Assembly (NCBI GenBank): GCA_916700875.1
Contig: CAKAKS010000004.1
Span: 18,339,444 to 18,403,443, forward strand
Source of the DNA: Sebastes aleutianus
Lineage: Eukaryota > Chordata > Actinopteri > Perciformes > Sebastidae
DNA length: 64,000 nucleotides
Direction: 5' to 3'
Shown here piece after piece: positions 27,801-39,800 of the stretch (its first letter is position 1; the number at the start of each line of letters is the position of its first letter). The notes beneath the pieces were generated by a model, which was not told the origin of the DNA, did no database searches, and worked only from the letters and a program-made list of their open reading frames with translations. The position numbers and the translations under genes were made by a program.

Positions 27801-30800
27801 CAATTCCACAGCCGTGGAAATGATGCCTTTACCCAGTAAGAAGGAGTTATTGCAACAGCTTCTGGACGAGCGTTATTCGATGGATTCCTCGTCGTTATGT
27901 GGCGTGGAGACCTTTTCCTGGGCTGTATGTCAATTAGGCTATTGATTGTGTAAAATTGAGATCTGACCTGTTTTGATCTTTCTCCTCTGCAGCCTGTCTC
28001 CAGTTCACCAGCTGTAGCACGTGCATCTCCTCACAGATCAACTTCAACTGCAGCTGGTGCCATCGGCTCAACAGGTTGGATTCATTTAACACTTTTACTC
28101 TCAAAGGACTCACCTGTAAATCTCTTTACTCCTCCCAACACATTCTCACTTGGGCTACAACTAACGATTCAATCTAGTGCCAATAGTTTTCCTGTCGATC
28201 GATGAATCGACTAATTGTTTCAGCTCTAATTCTCACACCCATTAACTCTTACACAAGCCAACGTTTACTCTATTTTAATCAAGCTCTGTTGTTCAAGCCC
28301 TGGTGCGGTTCGTTTGGGCGGTTGTGAATGCAGTAATTGTTGGTCAGTAATCCTATGCAGGCATTTGTTGAGATGGACACAGGTAAACGACAAAGTACAA
28401 AATGAGTGGGAGAGGAGGACTGATTTGGACTTCTGCAGTAGATCAGTGCCGAGTCAAAGTGAAAAAATAATATTTCAAAGTCCGCGATTCCCTGCATAGA
28501 AGTGGCAGCTTTCAAGACAAAAAAAGAAAGGTTTGTTCCTTCGTACACGCCCCTCAGCAAATTACATTTTTCTATTTTGTCCGCTTTAATTTGTGCACTG
28601 TGAAACTGAACCAGACTAAATAGAAAACAAACCAAAAGTATCTATTTCACTCTATTCCAGGCTAGCCAAAGAGACTATGGCTTGTGAAAGCGCCCTTAAG
28701 GAGTTTAGGTTCAATTATTTTGGTTAAGGTGTCGCAATATACCAGTATTGATGATAACCGTGATGTACCGATAATATAATTATCGTCAATTCTTTTGGCC
28801 ACGATAATCGTGTACTGAAAATCTGATACCATAACATCCCTAGTTTAGGTGTAAATTCTAATCCGTAAGACTTTCATATTAAAATACCACTTTTTTCTTA
28901 CTAGTCTTTTTTGATGTTTGGTAGATTTTGTATTCTTTATGTAAACAAATACTTTACTATAAAAAAAATTAAATCCATCCAACATTTCTATTCAGCTGCA
29001 AGCATTTGTGATCACACATTTTCTCAAATCTAACAGTTTGTGTATGCATTACTTCGTAGCGAAGTACAACTTGGAAAATAACTTGTGGCATTTTTGGTTA
29101 ATCCAGCAGTTCACATTTGTTTATTAATATTTCTACATTTACATTTGGATCAGTAATGTTTCTCAAAACATGATACAAGATTCTAGAAAATGCACAACAG
29201 TTTAAAACTGAACTGGCACGGCTGGCAGCAAGAGTTTTTCTTTTTTTAGTAATAATCCAGTGATGTAAATGATAGAAGCTGGTGTCTAAAATCAGCTGAA
29301 CCAAGCTGAAATAGAGTCACAGCTATAGCAGCTACGCTAACACCAGTCACTACGAGCCGTCAGCAGGATGTGCACTAAAACAGAAATGTTTTGATATTAG
29401 ATTACCTTAATTTGGTCAAGGTTAAACTCATGCTCTGTTGATGGTTAAACATAATTTAATGTAAAACACCAAACATCTGGAGTAAACACAGTCCACACGT
29501 TTCTTGTTGATACACATACAAAACTATGAATTTCCATAAAGCTGTCTACAGTTAGTATCTCTGTTAGCATTGCAGTGAATGGAGATGTGGGTTTTACCAT
29601 TGAAACGAGACAGCAGTTCATTTTAACATTCATTCAACTCACACCTGTTCTGTCAAACTCTGCTCCACTTTATATCTCATCCTTCCTGTCTGCCTGCACT
29701 TCAAACTAAAGTAAATATTTGAGCTGCTAAAGGAGTGTTAGCGTTCCTTCCCTAGAATTTCCTGACAGCTGAAATGTGAGCCGCGGTGGGTTTTGTTTTG
29801 TCGGATGGGAAAAAGTTTGAGACAGAGAGGAGAAATAAATTATGGAGAGATAGTAGAGTTGTGTTTTCACCCACAGACAGAAAGTTAAGAAAGTTTCAAT
29901 AGATGTTTACTGTCCTGATAAATGTGCCACCTGAATTTGAATGTTTTTAGGGGGTTGTTGTCAGACTCGGGGCGGCCGCCATCTCTTCTCTTTTGTACGC
30001 CGCTGCATTTTGAATGCCTCATGCATCAAATATTAATCTGCCACTCTTTTATTTTGGATTCATTTATTCTGAGGTTGACTGGAGAAATGTGCAGCACTTC
30101 TGTCCTTTGAGATTTTACATTGAATTTGACTTTCCCTCCGCTCAGCATCTTAAATCCTCTGACAGAGACAAACTAATTTACAGAGCAGCAACATGAATAT
30201 ATGGAGAGATACTGTACGCCTGTAGCGGTGATCTCATTAAGCTGCATTTTAATTAGCCTTTTTAACTGTGTTAATATCTGACTGTTGAGTGCCCTTTGTG
30301 TCCTTCAGCCACTTCCTTTGAAAAAGGCAAACATGCTTTAAACACGCGCTAATTAAAAACAGTGGCGGCCTCGTTGCCTCCGGGGTTAATGAAAGGCGCT
30401 GACATTTTAAGAGAACAATCTTAATGAACTTCTCTCACAGTGAAGCGCCGGGAAGGTGAGAGCACAGCGCCTCTCTCATGCTAACTTCTGAACTAAATCA
30501 GTTTGTTGTTTGCAGCCGGTTCTGAAGTAGGTTTATAAAGCATGACAGACGTCCCGGCGGACCCACAGCGGGCAGTAAGTGCCCGTGTAGCCGAACATTG
30601 ATGTGTTTACAGGAACTGAAAGGATTTGTTTACCTAAAGAAAACAGCTGGCGAGCATCTCAAATGCAGCTCGTAGAAAATTAATGGCTGTTTAGGAGACA
30701 AATATTGAGTTTTAATATGTCTTAGTCTCCCGGGATATTGTTATTGCGTACTTTTATGTTGAGAAATGGCGTCATCACAAGCTCATCATTCTTTTAGGAG

Positions 30801-33800
30801 CTGCTGTTTCACTGCTAAACAGTCAGTGATGGAAGAAGTTAGTTTACTTAAGTAAATCGAATAATTCAAGAATGAAAAATAACCTGTTGCTTGTAAAAGT
30901 CCTGCATTCAAAGTCTTTCTTAAAGGCACAGTGTGTAGCATTTAGGGGATCTATTAGCAGAAATGGAATATAATGTTAATGAGCATGTTTTCTTTAGTGT
31001 ATAATCACCTAAAAATAAGAATCATTGTGTTTTTGTTACCTTGGAATGAGCCGTTTACATCTACATAGCGAGCGGGTCCTCTTCACGGCCATGTTTCAAC
31101 AGTAGCCCAGAACGGACAAACCAAACACTGGCTCCTACACACTGCACCTTTAAGTAGAAGAATAGTATTGTCAGTAAAATGTAGTTCAAGTAACAAAAGT
31201 GAAAGTACTCAATATGCAGAATGGTCCACTTAATAATCTCATATATATTCTAAGATTATCATCACTGATGCATTCATGTGTGAGCAGCATATTAGTACAT
31301 ACTGTTTGTTCAGTTTATTATTCTGCAAAACCTCAATCGTTGTATAATTAGGTCCTAAAAACCTTATTTTGCAGCGCAGTAAGAAATATACCCACCACAT
31401 TGGTGGATTTGTTTCTTGTTTAATGAGAAAATAAAATGTTAAGGACTCAATTCCAGGATAAAATGTCTTGATAAGAGGGAGATTTGGTTGATTTGGTGAC
31501 ATCCGTGTTTCTTGGTGTTAACAGAAAATGCAGTTTAAATCAACAGCAAACATCTGTTGAGCAGCTACTTTGTCATAAATACAGCAGAACAGCAACTGGT
31601 GGGTGTGTTTACAGTGCAGCCAAACAAACATATCGTTTTAATACGAGAGTCAGTCAATAATAATTACAGCTGAGATCTGATTTCAAGTAGTTTTCCACAC
31701 AACAGCAGGACACAGTCAAGTTTGTAATCTAACATCTCGCTGTGGCTGCTCTTTCTTCTTCCATTACTCCCTTGCAAAAATGATTAGCTGATGAAAAATG
31801 CAAGAAAATAATTGTTTTCTTATTTTGTGACTGCTTCACAATAAAAGTCACCTTGTGTTTTGCCAATTGAATGCTTTTAATGTGAAGCAGTTTGCATCAC
31901 CTATAACATAATTCAGCTCTGGTACAGCTGTAAGAGAGTAAACAATAAACAGTGAGTCATATGTAAATGTGATATATGCATAGTTTTCCTGTGCATATGA
32001 TGGCAGACTCCACCATTAACTACTGTAAAGAGAGGCAATTACAGAATGGAAATACACGTCAGCCATAAATAGCATCAAAAACAGGGTTTGATTTCAGGAA
32101 AATCTTTGAGAAATTGAGAAATGAATTGCAAGTAATAGCTCAATGTCTTCCATGAATTTGAGATGGCTTCTAAAGAAGTGGGAATGCAAGCCAATAAGAC
32201 AATCTATCCATCCTGCTGCGATTGTTGGAAACCTGAAGAGAAATATTCTCCCTCATGAGTTCATTTATATTCAAATGAAGCACCTCAGCCCATTTCTAAT
32301 TAAAAGCATCGTGGCTCACTGCGCTAGATGGCAACTGGCTGAGATGGATGCCATTGAGAAGAAACAAAACACAAGCTCCCCACAGGGACAGGTTAGACCT
32401 GCTCGGTAATATTGTGTCTCATTTTGCTTCCCTCTCGGGGGGAGAAAGCAGTCGGGGAAAAGTGAGGGATTAAGCGAAGGAATCTGTCTCGCCTGATTGA
32501 ACAGATGAGGCAGAATTTTTGGGGGAGGAAATAAAAGGAATGGGATGATTAGAGAGGTAGAAAGATGAAAATGGACTCCTTCACATAAAGCTATTACCAT
32601 AACAATATGTTCACTAGAGAAATGGGGCCTGCTGGGGATGTCTAAGGCTCTACTGGACTCATATTGTCCCCGCAGCACAAAGCACTGATACCATTGCTGC
32701 GTTTCTGCATTGTGAGTCGGTCATAGGTTGTTTTCATTTGGGTGCATTTTTCTGTACATCTCCCACCTGCAGTGACAAATAATTTGCAGAAAGCTTTTCA
32801 ACTTCAGTTTATTTGACGGAGCGCAGTGTGAGTGGGTTTACCGCTTTGCATACTAACTTCTCCTTCCAGACAGGATACGGTTGGTGGGCCTAGACGGAAT
32901 GATGGCGAGTTCACCAGTGGGCGATTTATAATTTTGATCCGTTTACAGCATGGAGGATTAGCCGCCGCCGCCGCCGCCGCCGCCTCGATTCCTGTCTGCC
33001 GTCTGAGGTTATTACTCAGCAGCACCCTTATCCCAAGGCCCCATGACCCATTGAACTTCCCCCTCGCAGATCCCACGTCTTCATACTGTAGAAAAAAAGC
33101 CGCTCCCTCTTTGAATCTAGAGCTCAGGGGGAGGCGAAGAGTGGGATGTGATTTTCTTCTCAGCTTGGTTCAGAGTATAGAAACCCCTTAAGTGTTATTA
33201 TATAAATTTATCAATAATGTCTGTGAATCCCATGAGCGTGAAATTACACTACAAATTTGTTAAAGGACAGTTTTTTTTTTACACATGCAGCACGATAGAT
33301 AGAGATTTATTTTTACAGCCTGTATATATTCCACACAGGAACATACACAATGCATGAAATATACATATACATATCTTCTGTGGCTCTGGAGGAGCTGGAG
33401 ACGTAAATATTTTAACAGAAAGCCGACATTAGGTGATTCCTTGTGGCCAAGTGTTTAAAGAGGACCTATTATGCTTATTTTCAGGTGCATTTGGGGTTTC
33501 TACTAGAACATGTTTACATACTTTAATGTTCAAAACAACGCTTTCATTTTCTCATACCAGCTGTGCCGCAACACCTCTTTTCAACCTCTGTTGAAAGCCC
33601 AGTCTGCTCTGATTGGTCATCTGGCCCACTCTGTTGTGATTGGTCAACCGAACCAAACTCTTCGGACTCTGCTCCAGCTCCACTCTAACAAGCTTTGTTT
33701 TATGGGCGTGCCAAACTAGGCAGGTGTTATGCAAATGTGTTACTTGGTGACATCACCACGTTACGGAAGGGGAGAAGGGGGAGACGGAGTTCGTTTTATC

Positions 33801-36800
33801 AGCGTGGGGACGGCTTTTGGTAATTTTTTTCAATGAGAGTGAAGCGTGTTGCGCGCTGCTTTTGCGTTGCTGAGCGCCTCGAGTTGAAAAAAATTCAACT
33901 CAGAGCGGAAAAGCGCCCGACGTCATTAGCGTTTTTTGTCATTTTGGTGACTTTTGCTGGATACCCGGAACTTTATGACTTTACCCACCGTAGTTACCAT
34001 GATCTGAACAGAAAACTGCAGGTCAAGAGGAAAATTAATGCGGTACTTGAGATATCGGGTAATTCATTTTAACTGCGCTATGAATTATTTGGGTCGCGTA
34101 CAGTTCATGGTTTGTAATAAGGTACTAAACCTCTTTTATTTGACTAAAGATTTGATTGACAGTTGTTTCCTCTCTCTTCAGATGCTCCAGTGGCTTCGAC
34201 CGCCATCGGCAGGACTGGGTGGATAACAGCTGCCCAGATGAGGTGAGCAATCAAGCCAAAAACATAACAGTCACGCATGACTTGAATCTGTCTGATAGTG
34301 CTTTATGTTTCAGTGTTTCCTTTCTGGGGACCCACTTTTTAAAAACTACAAACCATTGCAACCCAACTTACAACAGACCTTATCTATAAATCGTGAAAAG
34401 TGCAGATTTATACGTAAATTAACGTTTCTGATAATTTTTACTGCCATTTTCACATAATTTTATATTATCTTGAATAGGTAAACCAGCCATTTCTAAGAGA
34501 TATGTTTGATAAATCACAACTTTATTTTACACGTGTTATTGAAAACATGAACACATGTTAAGTACTTTATAAATAAGATCAAATGAATGCATTTAGGCGG
34601 AGTTAACATGCTCTCGTTTTTTTCCTCTCATCAGTAAAACAAACAGACTATACGTCAACCTTTCATATGAGATTAAATGTTATGAGTATTTATGTTTTAA
34701 GTGTCTTGCTTGCTAATGGTGTGTGTTCTGCCTGGATGATGGATGCCCTTTACTGCAGGGAGATCCCTCTTATGTCCCCACACACACACGTTATTATTTT
34801 TTTTTGTACACACTCATGACAACATTTCACATCTTTCAGACCAAGGACAAGATGTGTGACATCATCGACACCACGTATCTCTACCCCTTCACCACCGCGA
34901 TCGTCCCCAAGACAACATCCAGGAGCAAAGAGGCCACTGCAGGCAGGGATGCTCCCTCCACCTCCCACCCTCCCACCAGCGTCCCCACTGAAGGTAAAGT
35001 AGGAGAGAGCTGGAACGAGGCCACGGTGCACATTGTGCAGGAGCCCAGAGTCCTTTCATTCAAGTAATGATGGATGCTCTCTCTGCTCTGGCAAGATGTT
35101 AAATGAAGTGCATTTGCTGGAACTGTTCTTTATTGGTATTGATGTGTTCCCTCTTTTATAACATGACCAAGACACTTTTCTCTTTTGGAGAAAGCATATC
35201 TATGTACTGTAGCTCTCCACTTGAGCTAAAAAAAAAAATCCATTCCAGATGGCAGGCAGTGGAGCAAGGCGCAGCAGCTGTGTTTGTACCAACTTTAAAC
35301 AATGAAGATTGAATTAGGACAAATCTCACTAGTCCAAAATAGATGCACCCGCACGAACCTGTGATCACGTCGTTGAGCTCTGCTGGCTCGCCATCAATCT
35401 TTATTTTCAGAAACCTTTTATTCCTTTTCTGATGATGGATCTGTTGATGTGTGAGAACTATTCTCATCCTGTTATTGTTCTTCTCAATCATTTTTCAGGT
35501 TAATTATAAGCCATTAACGTTCAGTATTCGACTGTGAAAGGGAGCAAAGGCCGGTTTTCATTTTTGAAGGCTAAACGTCTAAAAGGAAATTAGATTACGC
35601 GCTGGCTTTTATCACAGTAAGTGGAAAGTGACTTTTCAATAATTTTAGAGTTTAGAGAAATTGGCTCGATCAGATCCAGATATTGAGGTCCCATTTCACA
35701 TTTGAGGGCTCTTTCTAGTCGGGTTCCATTACTGAGGCTTTTTAGTGAAAAAGAGAGATCTAAAACGATGAACAGAGGATAAATGACGTTATATTTTGGT
35801 TAAACGGGCAGTCAGAAGAAGGGAACTTTCTCTTGTTGTTTTGAATATAAAGTCACAAAAGCATGCAGATATATAATATTTGTTCGGTTAGACAATTATG
35901 GTGCCTTCAAATGAAACTCGTGAGCTCGTGTTTACAACATGGGAAGTCGTGTACACGATATGCTTGGCGTTCAAGTGGTTAAGACGTGAGAACACCGCTG
36001 CTAAGCAACGGCAATATTAACGTTAATGTCGGCGTCCAATCTGACTACACAGATATTGAGTGAGAAGGAATGCTTTGCATGTTTGCACAAATAGTATTTA
36101 TGTATAGGATATAGTGGTCTTTTCATTGTCATTTCCTTAATAAAAGTCAAAATGTGTTTCAAACATAGTAGATAAGTATTAAAGATAAAATATGTCATCT
36201 GTCATCTCTCACTCAGAGTATTTTTCCAGCAAAGTTTGAGGGTGCCGTGCTCCTTTGATATTGCAGCGTAAAATATTGAGCACACGATTCGCTGCACCGC
36301 AGCAGGAGGCTAACCCGAACCATACTGCAGCATAATCTCCGTCATCTAATGCAAATCCTCTTTGAAAGGAGCAGACCGGGTTCTTTTGCTGATGAGAGGA
36401 AAACAGCCAAGGTGTCCTTTTAAAGTTTGTTTACTTACTTATTTCTTGAGATGCGGGAGTTATACGAGCTGGCTGGATTTATTGTGCCACTTTTCAGCTC
36501 ATTTACCCTTTTTATGACTTTTGAGGAATTTATTTAAGTAAACAGGCAATTTATGTTAATTAGCCCCAGATGTTGCGGCATTGAATCAAAATGATAGGAA
36601 GGAGACGCTCACCTACTGTCTCGCTATGAAACACTGTAAATAATCAAAAGCAAAAGCACACACACTCTACTGTATGAGATGTCTGGGATGCACAATGGGC
36701 ACATATTGAGATGATCATCCACTCCTTGTGATGAATTTACTGCATCCTTTTAAGAACATGAGACCTCATCTATAGAGTGAGCCTCTGAAGGACATGTGGC

Positions 36801-39800
36801 TTCAACTATCTGTCAGATACAGTCAGACTCATACTCAGAAAAGCTTTATTGTCCACCATAAATTGATAGAAATGTGTCTTTGACATGGCTTACAAGATAA
36901 ATAAGGTAAATATGGCTGTAAAAGAGGTAGCAAAATGCAAAAATATGTGCAAGTTTTAATGTCTTCCATTCTTCTTCATAATGTAAAGCAGGGGTCTCCA
37001 ACAAGTAGTAGTTGCTCGCTACCAGTTTTCTGAGAAGCTGGCTAAAGGTTCAAAGAATATGTACATAAATTTGATAACACAAAGTCTCTTTGTAAACCTG
37101 TTTAAATTTATTTCCAATCAAATTCACTCACATATCGCCCCCTTCTTTTTTGCAAATCAGCTGTCAATTTAACCAAGTTACGCTGCTTTCAAGTTTGGTC
37201 ACGGTGACGTTAGCAGAACAGCAAGTGCACACCAGATTTGACAATGACCGCAGAAAATACCAGGCCAATAAAAGGCAAAAAAATATACTATTTTTATGAG
37301 GAATGCGTAACAGATCCATTAATGTGAATGACAAATGTGTGTGTCTCATTTGCGGTGAAAGCGTATCGGTCTGTAAAAGATGTAACATCGAGCATAACTG
37401 ATGAAGAAAGCCAACACAGCAACAGCAGCAACTTCATTTAGTGGCGCACATCCAAAAAAGCCCTTCGCTTATGGCGGGATTGTAATAGAGGCGGTGACCG
37501 CGGTGGCTGAAACGTTATTAAAGGACCTCAAAAGTAAGATAGAAATGATATCTGCTATTGTTGATGTACAACTTGGTGCTATGAGTAGCTCTCGGCCACT
37601 TTCATTTTGTTAAATTCGCTCCCAGAAGAAAAAGATTAGAGACCCCTGATGTAAAGGGTAACGTAATACTTTCTGACCTCCCTATCCTGTCTGTGGCTCC
37701 CAGCCTTCAAGCACATTCATCTCTACTGAAGGTATAAATCTTTTAAAGCAGGTCATAAGTATGTAGTTTAATTTCTAAAGAGGCTCAGTCATTTTCCTAA
37801 AACAGCTGGGCGCTGTAGGTTTTAGCAAATGTCACTCAAACAGGAGTAAATACTGTAGTGCATGTATTTGGGACTATTTTCAGCGGCGGATTAATACACA
37901 TTTGGTCTGCTGGTGAGTATTTCCAGCAGCAGGAAGGCGTATGTGGGATTAACTACAGTGCCCGTGTTCATCACAGTGAAGGAACATGTGCAACAGTGAG
38001 GCTCAGGGGTGTGTTTTTAATAGTTTTTGGACAACAGTGGAGGAATAAGATATATATCAGGCTCTGGCTATGAGTTCAGTGTTGGTTTTGGTTCTTCTCG
38101 TGGTATTTGCTGACAGTAAATAAAATATCTCTAGACTTAGCCGTTGGAATGAAGGATTTTCTGACCTCATCAGATGGAGCGTATCAGTCAATGTTTTGGC
38201 TTAAGGCACACTGCAAACAATCCATCTAAAGGGTCCCTCTGCAGGGACTTTTGGCTCTTTCTAAGTCAAGGCTTTAACCGTGTCTGTGAAAAACTGAACA
38301 CTAAAGGTGATCATGCTTTTGGGTTGTTGTTCCTTAAAGGTACAGTGTGTAGGATTTGGCAGCATCTAGAGGTATCGCTGTTACAACCAATTTCTGATTC
38401 TTACAGTCCCTTTAAGTTAAAATCTTATTTTTCCACAACAAAGAAATCCTTTAAGATGGTCCTGAAGAGGTGATTTTTTTAAGAGACTTGAGCTATACTC
38501 TTGTGTAGTGCCACGTCTGTAGTGTTAGTCCACTCTGTTCCTATTTCGTTGATAGTGTTTTATTCTATCTATCTATTGTTGAGGTTTTTTTAAGGTTTTC
38601 TACATTCAAGCCAGTATTTCATTCTCACAAAAAAAAGCATTTACTTTCCTGGCTAACTGTTAGAGTAGAGTTAGAGTTTCGACCTTTACTCCATCGCACC
38701 CCCATTAATCATTTTGTGGGGGTGAGTTTAAATGGACACTCCATCGCAGTTGGGGTGCTGGACGGGCTGCTGTGATGAGGATGGATTCAATGTGAAAACC
38801 ATCCAGCTGTGAGGCAAAACACGCCGAGTAATCCTACAGATCAAACCCCGGCGTGTTGAGAGGACTAAAATGTGTGTGTGTGACTGTATATATGTGTGTC
38901 CAGGATGTCAAGAGGTCACTCTGCGGTATTTGTTGTGTAGCCGACGCAGAGAAGCTCCTCGCACTTGCTGACACGTACGGCGGATCAGTTTCCCCGGCTC
39001 ACGCCTGTCTCTTCAGCTGCAGAGGTCAAAGGTCAGGATAGAGAGCAGGCTGGGTGGCTCATGGCGAACGAGAGAGTGAAGAGGAAGGAAAAGAGACGTG
39101 AAGAGAAATGTGTCTGAGTGGGTGGAGGTGTATTTGGGTGTGAGAAACCCCAACATGGAAAGTTTAGATTTCCTTTCTCTCTCTGTTGACATTAAACTAA
39201 ACCGCTTCAGAGGAAATGCACTCAGGCGTCAGGTAGCTAAAACTAATGCAGTCTAATACAACAGTCCTTTAAATCTCACCTTCATGAAGGTTATAATGTT
39301 CACTCTGCGTTGAAACTTTTTTAGAGGGGTGATGATTCAGCTGTATGATCATGTTGGAGGCTGTAGTTTGTGGTGTATATCAATGAGGGAAGGCTAAATA
39401 TGTTATATTGATGAAGTTAGGGACCGTCTCAAAAGTGCATGCATAACGGTCAAGAAAGCTTTTCAGATTTTAATGACGAGCTTTCTCGTTTTTTCTATAG
39501 ATCCATCTGGACTTTCATCTGCATACAACCCCCTTTTTTTAATTATACCTACGGCATATAGCCCAGTAAGTTATTAACGCCCATTCTTGTCAATAACTTT
39601 CTAATTTTTCAGACCAACTTTACATTCATGTGGGTCTCCTCCCATTATATACAAAGTCATGAGCTGAAGTTAGAGGCCGTCTCAACAGTTCATGCCAAGT
39701 TAGGGCTAGTTTTTTTATGATGAAAAATCATGCAATATGGCCCATTAAATACCTGTAAAAGCCTCCTGTTGTATTTCCACTATTCATTCCCACCTAGACC

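Larger units (their letters stand above)
28075..34181 (+). other. plxdc2 intron (6.1 kb)
   Basis: This intron splits the PSI module. It contains small repeat fragments at 28,150-28,229 and 28,720-28,845, nested repeats at 30,823-31,231, a (GCC)n run and a repeat starting at 33,454. The segments 30,180-30,480 and 32,140-32,400 look non-repetitive. Confidence 0.6.

Noticed and set aside
32143..32409. An 88-codon frame as an extra exon
   Set aside because: No acceptor or donor fits the plxdc2 phases, and the neighbouring exons already join in frame without it. It may be non-coding conserved DNA.
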